DNA of 64,000 bases. Source: Dactylosporangium vinaceum. Lineage in GTDB: Bacteria; Actinomycetota; Actinomycetes; Mycobacteriales; Micromonosporaceae. Below are positions 1 through 7,752 of the stretch, piece by piece. Each line of letters begins with the position of its first letter. Positions within the stretch are counted from its first letter, which is position 1. The DNA is taken from positions 744,001-808,000 of the forward strand of contig NZ_CP061913.1 of the NCBI RefSeq assembly GCF_019904175.1, written 5' to 3'. The position numbers and the translations under genes are program-made. The notes beneath the pieces were generated by a model. That model saw only the letters and a list, made by a program, of their open reading frames with translations. It searched no databases and was not told the DNA's origin.

Positions 1-723
1 CACGGCCGCACGCACCGGCTCGACCTGGCCGACCCGACGCTGCGCGAGTGGACCGCCGAGGTCCTGCACTCGTCGGCCGACGACGGCATCGTGCTGGACC
101 GTTCGGCGTTCTACCCGGGCGGGGGCGGCCAGCCCCCGGACCACGGCGTCCTGCTCTGGCAGGGCGTCCAGACCCGCATCGCCGGCACCCGCAAGGCCGA
201 CGACCTCTACCTCCTGCCGGTCGAGGGTGACCCGCTCCCGCCGGTCGGCACCCAGGTGACGGGCGCTGTGGAGGACGACCGCCGGACCAAGCTCATGCGC
301 ACCCACTCCGGCCTGCACGTGCTGTGCGGCGTGGTGTTCCGCGACTTCGGCGCCCTCGTCACGGGCGGCAGCATGGAGCCGGCCGAGGCCCGCATGGACT
401 TCAACCTGCCCGAGGTGCCGCCGGACTTCAAGGCCCGCCTGGAAGAGCTGGTCAACGCCGAGGTGAGCGCCGACCGCAAGGTGGTGACGAAGGTCCTGGC
501 CCGCGACGAGGCGCTCGCGCTCCCGGACATCATCCGCACCCAGTCCAACCTGATCCCGGCCGACGAGCAGGAGATCCGCATCGTCGACATCATCGGCCTG
601 GACACGCAGGCGGACGGCGGCACGCACGTGGCGTCGACCGCCCAGATCGGCCGCCTGACCGTCGTAAAGGTCGAGAGCAAGGGCAAAGCCAACCGCCGAG
701 TCCGGATCCGCCTGACCGACTGA
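1..723 (+). CDS. Alanyl-tRNA editing protein, AlaX-like (5' end outside window)
   Basis: The frame is open from base 1, so the start lies upstream; 240 residues are visible. AlaX proteins are free-standing relatives of the AlaRS editing domain that hydrolyse mischarged Ser- or Gly-tRNA(Ala) in the cytoplasm. Seen: the FYPGGGGQ strand motif early on, the zinc motif HSGLH (visible residues 102-106) and DGGTH ending at His 209. In AlaRS the last motif is usually CGGTH, so Asp replaces the Cys ligand here. It converges on the hydrolase gene across a 55-bp gap. Confidence 0.85.
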   Translation, partial: HGRTHRLDLADPTLREWTAEVLHSSADDGIVLDRSAFYPGGGGQPPDHGVLLWQGVQTRIAGTRKADDLYLLPVEGDPLPPVGTQVTGAVEDDRRTKLMRTHSGLHVLCGVVFRDFGALVTGGSMEPAEARMDFNLPEVPPDFKARLEELVNAEVSADRKVVTKVLARDEALALPDIIRTQSNLIPADEQEIRIVDIIGLDTQADGGTHVASTAQIGRLTVVKVESKGKANRRVRIRLTD

Positions 724-778
724 CGCCGCGAAGGCCCCGGGCCACGGGCGAGGGGACGAGCCGCTCGGCCGGGGTTCG

Positions 779-1666
779 TCAGGCGTTCAGGAAGTCGGAG
801 ATCCGGGTGCGCAGGTCGGCCCGCTGGGTCCACAGGATGCCCGGGCGCTCGTAGATGTGCAGGTCGGCCTTGGGCAGGGCGGCGGCGAGCTGCTCGGCGA
901 CCGCGGACGGGTGCAGGTCGTCGCCGCGGCAGCCGATGACCAGGCACTCGGCGGTGACGGTGGCGAGGGCGGCGCGGTCGTCCAGCGCGGCCTGCTGCGG
1001 GAGGCTGGCCAGGCCCGCGGCCAGCCCGTCGCGCATGAGCTGGTCGAGGCGCTGGCGCAGGAAGGCCCAGACCGGCGGGGAGTTGCGCAGCTGGGACGGG
1101 ATCTCCTGGGCGATGACGTCGGCCACGGAGGCGGCGTCGCCGGCCTCGATCGCCTCCAGCAGCGCGCTCAGCCGCTCCTGGGCGGCGGCCGGCCGCGGCG
1201 AGTCCAGGACCGCGGGCAGGAAGAAGACGACCCGCTCGAACCGGCCCGGGTTGTCGGCCAGGAGCCGGGTCAGGGCGCCGGCGCCCAGGCTGACGCCGAG
1301 GGCCCGGGTCGCGCCGGTCAGGTCGGCGATCGCCCGCAGGTCGCGGGCCAGGTCCAGGTAGGTCCACGTGCCGCCGGGCGCCGCGGACTGCCCGTGGCCG
1401 CGGAACTGGAAGAAGACCTTCCGGCCCCGCACGGCGCTGCCCAGCGGGCGGGTCTCCGCGATCCCGCCGCCCAGGCCGTGGGCGAACACCGTCACCGGGT
1501 CGCCTTCGCCGGTCACCAGCTGCTCCAGCTCGACGCCGTGCGGCGTGGCCACGAGCTCGGTCGGCGGCGCCGGGAGCGTGGGGCGGCCAGTCTGCGGACC
1601 CCTTGTCACGGGCGGGCGGAACCGGTCAGGGCGCCCGTCCGGCGGGGGCGGCCAGCGGAAATCCAT
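779..1666 (-). CDS. Alpha/beta hydrolase
   Basis: 295 residues with an alpha/beta-hydrolase fold: an oxyanion-type AHGLGGG loop, a nucleophile elbow GVSLGAG, and a late GCRGDDLHP strand that could carry the acidic residue. I cannot find the usual catalytic His in the C-terminal segment, where IYERPGILW stands at the expected place, so catalysis is uncertain. The ATG overlaps the stop of the DUF2516 gene (TAATG), which indicates translational coupling and rules out longer upstream starts. Last gene of the XRE-hbhA-DUF2516 operon. Substrate unknown. Confidence 0.75.
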   Translation of the reverse strand: MDFRWPPPPDGRPDRFRPPVTRGPQTGRPTLPAPPTELVATPHGVELEQLVTGEGDPVTVFAHGLGGGIAETRPLGSAVRGRKVFFQFRGHGQSAAPGGTWTYLDLARDLRAIADLTGATRALGVSLGAGALTRLLADNPGRFERVVFFLPAVLDSPRPAAAQERLSALLEAIEAGDAASVADVIAQEIPSQLRNSPPVWAFLRQRLDQLMRDGLAAGLASLPQQAALDDRAALATVTAECLVIGCRGDDLHPSAVAEQLAAALPKADLHIYERPGILWTQRADLRTRISDFLNA

Positions 1667-1992
1667 TACCAGGAGCCGTGGCCGTCGACCGCGTCGCGCA
1701 GGGCGGGGCGGATGTCGAGCAGGTACACCGAGAAGATCCCGGCCGCGATGAGCGAGAAGATGCCCAGGTAGCCCAGCTGCAGGTTGGGCGAGATCGCGGT
1801 GAGCAGCTCGCCGCCGCCGATCAGGGCCAGCCAGATCGACTTGGACATGGTGCCGATCGCGGGGAACGCATCGGTGCGTTGGACCACGCAATGCAGGAAG
1901 GCCGCGGCTCCGAGCACCAGGCAGAAGATCCACACGGTGATGGAGATGTAATTCTCGACCTGGGCGTAAAAGATCGGGACGGCACTCACCAT
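1666..1992 (-). CDS. DUF2516 family small membrane protein (Rv0476-like)
   Basis: 108 residues with about three hydrophobic helices and a short polar tail ending GHGSW. Size, topology and position directly after hbhA fit the actinobacterial DUF2516 family, whose M. tuberculosis member is, from memory, Rv0476. No catalytic motif is visible and function is unknown. The gene is coupled to the downstream hydrolase by a TAATG overlap. A hairpin separates it from hbhA. Confidence 0.75.
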   Translation of the reverse strand: MVSAVPIFYAQVENYISITVWIFCLVLGAAAFLHCVVQRTDAFPAIGTMSKSIWLALIGGGELLTAISPNLQLGYLGIFSLIAAGIFSVYLLDIRPALRDAVDGHGSW

Positions 1993-2010
1993 GCAACGAG
2001 CTTATGCCGA

Positions 2011-2046
2011 AGCCCTCCGGCCCGTGTACGACGGTGCCGGAGGGCT
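2011..2046 (-). terminator. Inverted repeat downstream of hbhA
   Basis: Arms AGCCCTCCGGC (2011-2021) and GCCGGAGGGCT (2036-2046) are perfectly complementary over 11 bp with a 14-nt loop. It lies 15 bp after the hbhA stop. There is no clear U-tract, so it may attenuate transcription or stabilise the 3' end rather than fully terminate. Confidence 0.5.
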
Positions 2047-2060
2047 CTGACAAAACCCGT

Positions 2061-2537
2061 TTACTTCTTCGGGGCGACCTTCTTGGCGGCGGTCTTCTTC
2101 ACGGCCGCGGGCGTGCCCACCTCGGCCGGGTCGGCTTCCCCGGTGGTGGAGACCAGCGCGGTCACCTCCTTGGAGGCCGGCTCCAGCTCGACCTTCGCCT
2201 CGGCGCCGCGGGCGGTGCTGACTACCTTCTCGCCCCGGGCGACGAGGCCGGTGTACACGGCCAGCGCCCGGTCCTGCGCGACCTGCGCGCCCTGCTGCGC
2301 CGTGGCCAGGAAGGTGGCGGCGTTGCGGCGGGCGACGTCGCTGAGGCGGTTGAGGTCGCTGCGCAGGCCGGCGTCGGCCACGGCCGGGCGGAACTCCTCG
2401 ACCCGGGCGCGCAGCTGGGCGACCTGGGCCGGCAGCTTGCGCAGCTGCTCGTAGGCGAGGTCGCCGGCGCCGGCGGCGGCGTAGAGCGGGGTGGGGATCT
2501 TGCGAGTGGTGCTCTTGGTGGTGGTCTCCGTGCTCAT
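2061..2537 (-). CDS. hbhA: Heparin-binding hemagglutinin-like protein (HbhA family)
   Basis: 158 residues: a short Thr/Lys-rich start, a long coiled-coil-like core (about 25-115) with many Ala, Gln and Arg, and a lysine/alanine/proline tail ending KKVAPKK. Mycobacterial HbhA has the same layout; its Lys-rich tail binds heparan sulfate, and intracellular roles with lipid inclusions have been proposed. The tail here is shorter. No signal peptide. The ATG overlaps the regulator's stop (ATGA) and an AGGAGGAG ribosome-binding site lies inside the upstream gene. Regulator-hbhA-DUF2516 order matches Rv0474-Rv0476. Confidence 0.8.
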   Translation of the reverse strand: MSTETTTKSTTRKIPTPLYAAAGAGDLAYEQLRKLPAQVAQLRARVEEFRPAVADAGLRSDLNRLSDVARRNAATFLATAQQGAQVAQDRALAVYTGLVARGEKVVSTARGAEAKVELEPASKEVTALVSTTGEADPAEVGTPAAVKKTAAKKVAPKK

Positions 2538-3178
2538 TGCGACTCCTCCTGGGAACGGGTCGGCTGGGTAACGGGCGCGTCGGTGCCTGCGCGCTCGGGT
2601 CCGGACGGGACGTGGGCCCCGCCGGCGTCGGGCGGGCTGGGTGCCTGCCCTGGTTCAGGTGACTGCGCGGCCGTGCGCCGGCCGCGCTCGGCCCGGTCCG
2701 GCGCGACAGGTCCCGTCCCCGTGCGGGGACGCCCGGCTCGTCCGGGCTCGACAGCGCCGGCTGGTGCGCCGTCGAGGGCCAGTTCGCCACCGGAAGCCCG
2801 GTCGCTGTCGGGCGCGCGGCCGTCGTCGGCCAGGTCCGTCGAGTTCCGCGCGTTTTCCCGGCGGAACGTCTCGTAGATCTGGGTGAGCGACTGCTTCTGG
2901 GCCGTGGTGAGGTCACTGTCCGCGGCGATCGCGGCCAGCACATCGTGCCCCTCGCGCTCCAGCAGCCCGGCCCGCAGGTACATCAGCGGGGTTGACACCC
3001 GCAGTGCGCTCGCGAGCTGGGCCAGGACCTCGGCGCTTGGTTTGCGCAGGCCACGTTCGATCTGACTCAGGTATGGGTTGCTCACTCCGGCCTGCTCGGC
3101 GAGCTGCCGCAGCGAGATACGCGCGTTGCGGCGCAGGTCACGGATGAACCCACCCAGGTCGCGCGGCTCTTCGTTCAC
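2534..3178 (-). CDS. XRE-family transcriptional regulator (Rv0474-like)
   Basis: 214 residues starting at GTG. A Cro/C1-type helix-turn-helix occupies about residues 9-65 (RQLAEQAGVSNPYLSQIERG is the recognition region). A second helical part follows to about 110, then about 100 residues of Pro/Gly/Ala/Asp-rich low complexity that look disordered. It is translationally coupled to hbhA (ATGA). The upstream region holds a perfect inverted repeat that could be its operator, so autoregulation is plausible but inferred. Confidence 0.85.
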   Translation of the reverse strand: MNEEPRDLGGFIRDLRRNARISLRQLAEQAGVSNPYLSQIERGLRKPSAEVLAQLASALRVSTPLMYLRAGLLEREGHDVLAAIAADSDLTTAQKQSLTQIYETFRRENARNSTDLADDGRAPDSDRASGGELALDGAPAGAVEPGRAGRPRTGTGPVAPDRAERGRRTAAQSPEPGQAPSPPDAGGAHVPSGPERAGTDAPVTQPTRSQEESQ

Positions 3179-3221
3179 GCTTACCGACGGTAGCGCGGAG
3201 TGCTAGCTGGTTGCAAGCAAA

Positions 3222-3241
3222 ACGCTAACTCTGGCTAGCGT
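3222..3241. promoter_or_regulatory. Inverted repeat upstream of the XRE regulator (candidate operator)
   Basis: ACGCTA (3222-3227) and TAGCGT (3236-3241) form a perfect inverted repeat with an 8-bp spacer, 44 bp before the regulator's GTG. A second palindrome, GCTAGC, lies at 3202-3207. A TACCGT -10-like box (3187-3192, minus strand) lies between repeat and start codon. Twofold symmetry fits an XRE dimer, but binding is inferred. Confidence 0.4.
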
Positions 3242-3255
3242 GAAGCCGGTCACGC

Positions 3256-4203
3256 CTACCAGACCGAGCGAACCACGCCGACCGGGCGCCCGCCCCCCAA
3301 AACCGCAACCTGCCCCGGCAGGTTCACCCCGAGGCGGCCGAACCCGGCCGCGAGCACCGGGAAGCGGGCCCGCATCGCCCCGTCGTCGATCTTGAGCGCG
3401 ACCGCCCCGACGCCGGGCAGGGCGGCCGCCGCCACGCCCTCGGCGCCGCCCTTGAGCAGCAGCCCGGGCACCGCGCGCATGAGCCGCGTGTCGTCCTCCG
3501 CGGGGTCCTCACCGGAGACCAGCAGCGGGTGCTCCCGCATGGCGTCGGCCACCGCCCGCTCCTGGCTGCCCGGGGCCGCGCTGACCAGCCGCAGGAACGA
3601 CGAGGCCAGCCCGCGCAGCGAGAACGCCGGCGTCGGCGCCCCGCACCCGTCGACCGCCATGGCCGCGATCGGCTCCCCGGCCAGCTCGGCCATCGTGTCG
3701 GCCAGCCGGCGCTGGAGCGGGTGGTCCGCCTCCAGGTAGGTCTCGAGCGGCCAGCCGTTGACCTTCGCGGTGCGCAGCATCCCGGCGTGCTTGCCCGAGC
3801 AGTTCATGAACACCCGCTCGCGCCCGTGCCCGGCCCGGACCACGGCGTCGCGGGCGTCCTCGGCCAGCGGATAGTCGGGCGGACACCGCAGGTCCTGCAC
3901 CGTGAGGCCGGACCTGTGCAGCATGTCGCGAACCCCCGCGAGGTGTACTCCCTGCCCGCGATGGCTCGCCGCGACGAGCGCCAGCTCCGGGCCGTCCGCC
4001 GCGAGCCCGGCCCGCAGCATCCCGACCGCCTGCAGCGGCTTGACCGCCGAGCGCGGGAACACCGGCCCGAGCACGTCCCCGGCCCAGGCCGCGACCTCCC
4101 CGTCCGCCCCGAGCACGACGACCGACCCGTGGTGCCGGCTCTCCACGACGTCGTTGCGCACCACCTCGGCGAGCAGCTCCCCGCCGGCGTAGAGATCAGT
4201 CAC
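3256..4203 (-). CDS. L-asparaginase II family protein
   Basis: 315 residues from a GTG at 4203. The family (Pfam asparaginase_II, Rhizobium-type) deamidates asparagine to aspartate in the cytoplasm and differs from the E. coli type. Seen: RSAVKPLQAVGM near residue 50, the AASHRGQ motif, the MNCSGKHAGML motif, and VDGCGAPTPAF. These Ser, Lys, Cys and His motifs are hallmarks of the family. Length is normal. Leftward gene after the BKACE gene with a 71-bp gap, possibly the same transcript. Confidence 0.85.
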   Translation of the reverse strand: MTDLYAGGELLAEVVRNDVVESRHHGSVVVLGADGEVAAWAGDVLGPVFPRSAVKPLQAVGMLRAGLAADGPELALVAASHRGQGVHLAGVRDMLHRSGLTVQDLRCPPDYPLAEDARDAVVRAGHGRERVFMNCSGKHAGMLRTAKVNGWPLETYLEADHPLQRRLADTMAELAGEPIAAMAVDGCGAPTPAFSLRGLASSFLRLVSAAPGSQERAVADAMREHPLLVSGEDPAEDDTRLMRAVPGLLLKGGAEGVAAAALPGVGAVALKIDDGAMRARFPVLAAGFGRLGVNLPGQVAVLGGGRPVGVVRSVW

Positions 4204-4274
4204 GAGAGGCTCCGAACAGCGTGTGCGGGATATGGGCGGCGCGGCGGTCGACCGGAGCGGGGCCCGGGCCGTGG

Positions 4275-5108
4275 TCAGACATCGGCGATCCCGAGGAGCG
4301 TGCGGGCGTCGGCGGGGGTCATCGGCGGGCGTTGGGCGAGGCGGGCGAAGCCGGTGGCCCGGGCCACGAGCTGGGCGTTGCTCTCGACGGGCTGGCCCTT
4401 CGCGTAGGTGACGGTGTCCTCCATGCCGACCCGCAGGTGGCCGCCCGCGGCGAGGGAGGCCAGCAGGACCGGGAGCGAGGAGCGGCCGATGCCGGTCGCC
4501 GAGAACGTCGTGCCCGCCGGCAGGTCCTTGATCGCGGACTCGCAGGCGGCCAGCGCGGCGACAGTGCCGGGCATCCCGCCCGGGACGCCCATGACCAGGT
4601 CGACGTGGACGTGGCCGCCGGCCGGGAGGCCGTGCTTGTCGAGCAGGCGCTGCAGGGCGGTGAGCTGGCCCAGGTCGAAGATCTCGTATTCGGGGACGAT
4701 GCCCCGCTCCTGCATGCGGGTGTGCAGGTCGACGATGAACGCCCAGCGGTTGAGGAACACGTCGTCGCCGAAGTTGACGGTGCCCATCGTGCACGAGGCC
4801 ATGTCGGGCTGGGCCTCGAGCACGCGGAGCCGGTCCTCCTCGGGGTCGGTGACCGCCCCTCCGGTGGACAGCTGCACGATCAGGCCGCTGCCGGCGCGCA
4901 GGGCGGCCACGGTGTCCTTGAGGCGGCCGAGGTCCAGGGTGGGGTCGGCGGCGTCGTCGCGGATGTGGACGTGGATGACGCTCGCCCCGACCGCCTCGCA
5001 GTCGCGGGCCGTCGTCACCAGTTCGTCAAGGGTCACGGGCAGGGCCGGCGCGTCCGTTTTGCGGATCTCCGCGCCGGTCGGGGCCACCGTGATCAACGTC
5101 GTTGTCAT
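4275..5108 (-). CDS. Beta-keto acid cleavage enzyme (BKACE, DUF849 family)
   Basis: 277 residues from ATG 5108; a GTG directly before it at 5111 is an alternative. BKACE enzymes are TIM-barrel zinc proteins that condense a beta-keto acid with acetyl-CoA. Seen: VAPTGAEIRKTD at the N-terminus, the metal-binding HVHIRDD, QLSTGGA after strand 3, the E-rich MGTVNFGDDVF segment, and HVHVDLVMGVPGG. The actual keto acid cannot be read from sequence. Gap to YgfZ is 16 bp, so co-transcription is likely. Confidence 0.85.
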   Translation of the reverse strand: MTTTLITVAPTGAEIRKTDAPALPVTLDELVTTARDCEAVGASVIHVHIRDDAADPTLDLGRLKDTVAALRAGSGLIVQLSTGGAVTDPEEDRLRVLEAQPDMASCTMGTVNFGDDVFLNRWAFIVDLHTRMQERGIVPEYEIFDLGQLTALQRLLDKHGLPAGGHVHVDLVMGVPGGMPGTVAALAACESAIKDLPAGTTFSATGIGRSSLPVLLASLAAGGHLRVGMEDTVTYAKGQPVESNAQLVARATGFARLAQRPPMTPADARTLLGIADV

Positions 5109-5124
5109 CACGGCGCCGAGTCTT

Positions 5125-6201
5125 TCACGCCCCAGGTGTCAGCTCGGTGTCAACCGCTGCTGTCGAGGGGCCCACCCGCAGTACGGATGCGGCAGTCAGG
5201 TTCTGCTTGACGACGGCCAGCGCGATCATGCCCAGCTCGTAGTGGCGCACGGCCGTCCCCACGAAGCCGACCGGCCGCTCGTTGCCCTCGACCAGGACCG
5301 GGGTGTGGCGTGCGGGCAGCTCGTCGGTGGCGATGCCGTCCAGGTGGATCAGGACCAGCTTGCGCGGCGGGCGGCCGAGGTGGTGCACGCGGGCGATCGT
5401 CTCCTGGCCGCGGTAGCAGCCCTTCTCCAGGTGCACCGCCGGGGCGGTCCAGCCGACCTCCGCGGGGAGCGTCTTGTGGTCGGTCTCGAAGCCGGCCCGG
5501 GGGCGGACCGCGGCGACCCGCATCGCCTCGAACGCCCAGATGCCCACCAGCGGCAGGCCGAGGTCCTCGGTCAGCTCGGGGACGGTGGCGCGGGGGACGA
5601 GGAGATCGGCACCGTACGGCATCCGGCGGACCCAGCCGCCGCGGGGCAGTGCGGCCACCGCGTAGATCGCCGTCGCGCGGGGCGGCACCGAGCTGCTCGC
5701 GAACTTCGCCTCCGGCACCGGCAGCAGGTCGGGCGGCAGCATCGGGCCGACGCCGAGCGAGATCAGGGCCTCGTCGGTCTGCGGCCCGGCGATCGACAGC
5801 AGCGCCCAGTCCTCGGTGACGTCGGCCGGCTCGACCCGCATCAGGAACCGCATCCGCTCCAGGAACTGCAGCAGCCCGGGCGCGTCGGCCGTGTCCAGCC
5901 AGGTGGTGGTGCCGTCGTCGGTGAGCACGGCGTGGTGCTCGACGTGCCCGTGCGGCGAGAGGACCAGCAGCTCGGAGCCGGTCATCGGGGCCAGGTCGGT
6001 GAGGTGCTGGGTGGTGAGGCTGTGCAGCCAGCCGAGCCGGTCGGCGCCCGGGATCGCGATGATGCCCGTGTGCGAGCGGTCGACGAGGCCCGCGGCGGTG
6101 TCCAGGATGCGCTGCTCGCGGGCCGGGTCGCCGTAGTGGGCGACGGCGCCCGCGTCGGGGTCGGCGGGGTCGAGGGCGGCGACGGGTACGGCGCTCAGCA
6201 T
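5125..6201 (-). CDS. ygfZ: YgfZ/CAF17 folate-binding protein
   Basis: 358 residues from ATG 6201. YgfZ proteins resemble the glycine-cleavage T-protein, bind tetrahydrofolate and support assembly or repair of certain iron-sulfur proteins. The diagnostic KGCYRGQE motif is present near residue 267 with its conserved Cys. An N-terminal aminomethyltransferase-like domain includes DRLGWLHSLTTQ. The start overlaps the 3' end of the Fur gene by 7 bp, which fixes it and implies coupling. I believe Rv0811c is the mycobacterial counterpart. Confidence 0.9.
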   Translation of the reverse strand: MLSAVPVAALDPADPDAGAVAHYGDPAREQRILDTAAGLVDRSHTGIIAIPGADRLGWLHSLTTQHLTDLAPMTGSELLVLSPHGHVEHHAVLTDDGTTTWLDTADAPGLLQFLERMRFLMRVEPADVTEDWALLSIAGPQTDEALISLGVGPMLPPDLLPVPEAKFASSSVPPRATAIYAVAALPRGGWVRRMPYGADLLVPRATVPELTEDLGLPLVGIWAFEAMRVAAVRPRAGFETDHKTLPAEVGWTAPAVHLEKGCYRGQETIARVHHLGRPPRKLVLIHLDGIATDELPARHTPVLVEGNERPVGFVGTAVRHYELGMIALAVVKQNLTAASVLRVGPSTAAVDTELTPGA

Positions 6202-6629
6202 GGTGTGACTCCGGCTTCTCGGTTCGTATCGCAGTCGCCGCAGAGGCCGAACAGCGCCACGTGCCCGATGTCCAGGCGGAAGCCGCGGCTGTCCCGCAGC
6301 TCGCGGGCCAGGCCGTCGAGGACCGCCGACGGCAGCTCCCGCACCGAGCCGCAGCCCCGGCACACCAGGTGGGCGTGCTGGTGCTCATCGACCGCGTGGT
6401 AGGTGGGAGCGCCGTGCGACAGGTGCGCGTGGGTGATCAGCTCCAGCTCCTCGAGGAGCTCGAGCGTGCGGTACACGGTGGTGATGTTGACCCCGGCGGC
6501 CTTGCCCGCCACCTCGGCGTGGATCTGGTCCGGGGTGGCGTGGCGCAGCCGGTAGACGGCCTCGAGCACGAGCTGCCGGGGTGCGGTCAGCCGGAGCCCA
6601 CGAGACCGGAGTACTTCCGCGAGGTCCAC
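6195..6629 (-). CDS. Fur-family metalloregulator
   Basis: 144 residues, GTG start. An N-terminal winged helix (LRLTAPRQLVLEAV, then NITTVYRTLELLEE) is followed by the dimerisation domain. Visible ligand candidates are HAHLSHG, HQHAHLVCRGCG (structural CxxC) and a second CGDC near the end. Two CxxC pairs are typical of Fur/Zur/PerR proteins with a structural zinc; whether it senses iron, zinc or peroxide cannot be decided here. A TAGATT box 7 nt before the GTG suggests a leaderless mRNA. Coupled to ygfZ. Confidence 0.9.
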   Translation of the reverse strand: MDLAEVLRSRGLRLTAPRQLVLEAVYRLRHATPDQIHAEVAGKAAGVNITTVYRTLELLEELELITHAHLSHGAPTYHAVDEHQHAHLVCRGCGSVRELPSAVLDGLARELRDSRGFRLDIGHVALFGLCGDCDTNREAGVTPC

Positions 6630-6636
6630 AGCACCT

Positions 6637-6642
6637 AATCTA
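6637..6642 (-). promoter_or_regulatory. Leaderless -10 box of the Fur gene
   Basis: TAGATT followed by 7 nt and the GTG start at 6629. Transcription would begin at or next to the start codon. Confidence 0.45.
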
Positions 6643-6657
6643 TCCCGCGGCGCGCCC

Positions 6658-7245
6658 CTACCCCGCGACCCGCTCCAGGCGGGCGGACAGGTGGACCTGG
6701 AGGGGCTGGCCGACGGCGGCCATGTCGAACGTGTACAGCAGCGCCTTGTCGACGATGCCGTAGAGACGCTGGCCGCCGCGCACCTCCTTGGCGGTGGCGG
6801 TGCGCCCGATGCCGTCCGTGGCCATCTGCCACTGGGTGGTGGTGATGATCTGGCCCGAGTACAACTCGATGATCCCGGTCGGTGAGGACGTCAGGATCTC
6901 CAGCTCCTCGGTGGCCTTGCCGTCCACGATGACCGGGCGCCACCAGCCGACCTCGCGGTGCGACGGGCGGATCGGGTTCGCGTCGGCGTCGATGATCCAC
7001 GAGCGCGACTCGTAGAACAGGAACGGCCGGCCGTCGTGGCTGAACCGGATCTCCTGGCCGTAGTGGAAGCCCTCGATCGTCGGGTAGTCGCCCTGCCCGC
7101 GCCCGCGCCACACGCCGACGAGCGGCAGCAGCCCGAGCAGCGCGGGGTGCAGGTCCGGCCCCGAACGCAGGTCGTGCGTCTCCTCGAACGGATACTCGCC
7201 GACCGGGGCGAGCCCCTCCCACGGTGGTGGCTGCACGTCGGTCAC
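6658..7245 (-). CDS. Nitrobindin-like beta-barrel heme protein (FABP-like)
   Basis: 195 residues from GTG 7245; a TTG at 7248 is in frame but less likely. Nitrobindins are lipocalin/FABP-like barrels that bind ferric heme and react with NO or peroxynitrite. The signature PLVGVWRGRGQG (around residue 40) is clear. A late QVHLSAR segment carries the His in the position of the proximal heme ligand. Cytoplasmic, no signal peptide. Its start overlaps the stop of a 34-codon ORF by GTGA. Corresponds by position to Rv0813c. Confidence 0.85.
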   Translation of the reverse strand: MTDVQPPPWEGLAPVGEYPFEETHDLRSGPDLHPALLGLLPLVGVWRGRGQGDYPTIEGFHYGQEIRFSHDGRPFLFYESRSWIIDADANPIRPSHREVGWWRPVIVDGKATEELEILTSSPTGIIELYSGQIITTTQWQMATDGIGRTATAKEVRGGQRLYGIVDKALLYTFDMAAVGQPLQVHLSARLERVAG

Positions 7246-7346
7246 CAACGCCCCCTCGAAACTCGTACCGCAAGATAGATCAGCCCGCCGGCCAGCGCAC
7301 CCATGCCGGCGACGAGCAGGCTCACGAACCCGATCTCCGTAACCAT
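7242..7346 (-). CDS. Small single-helix membrane peptide
   Basis: 34 codons from ATG 7346: MVTEIGFVSLLVAGMGALAG followed by GLIYLAVRVSRGRW. One hydrophobic helix of about 20 residues ends in a basic tail, so N-out/C-in insertion is plausible. Its TGA overlaps the GTG of the nitrobindin gene (GTGA), the usual layout of a translationally coupled gene. Below the size cut-off of most gene finders. I do not recognise a family; it could be a coupling leader rather than a functional peptide. Confidence 0.45.
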   Translation of the reverse strand: MVTEIGFVSLLVAGMGALAGGLIYLAVRVSRGRW

Positions 7347-7370
7347 CACCGGAATCCTATGCTGCGGGGT

Positions 7371-7733
7371 ATGGCCCGTTCTCTCGTCGTCAAGGCAACC
7401 GCCGGATCGGATGCTCCCGAGCGCTGCTCGCAGGCGTTCACCGTGGCCGCAACCGCTGTCGCGGGTGGCGTGCCGACATCACTGTGGCTCACCGGGGAGT
7501 CGGCCTGGTTCGCCCTCCCGGGGCGGGCGGCCTCCTTCGAGCTGCCCCACGCCGCGCCGCTGCCCGACCTGCTGGAGGCGATCATCGCCGGCGGCTCGGT
7601 GACGCTGTGCACGCAGTGCGCGGCGCGGCGGGGGATCGGGCCGGACGACGTGCTGCCCGGCATCCGCATCGCCGGGGCCGCGGTGTTCGTGGAGGAGTCG
7701 CTGCAGGAGGGCGCTCAGGCGCTGGTGTACTGA
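7371..7733 (+). CDS. DsrE/DsrF-like family protein
   Basis: 120 residues from ATG 7371. The sequence has the alternating strand/helix pattern of DsrE-like proteins: an N-terminal strand (SLVVKATAGSD), a helix with PERCSQAF, and a LCTQCAARRGI segment whose CxxC sits where sulfur-carrying DsrE proteins place their cysteines. LPGIRIAGA follows. Role likely in sulfur or redox handling but not assignable. It is divergent from the nitrobindin unit and converges on the membrane-anchored protein gene at 7753. Confidence 0.75.
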   Translation: MARSLVVKATAGSDAPERCSQAFTVAATAVAGGVPTSLWLTGESAWFALPGRAASFELPHAAPLPDLLEAIIAGGSVTLCTQCAARRGIGPDDVLPGIRIAGAAVFVEESLQEGAQALVY

Positions 7734-7752
7734 TCGGCCGCCGGTCGCCGGG

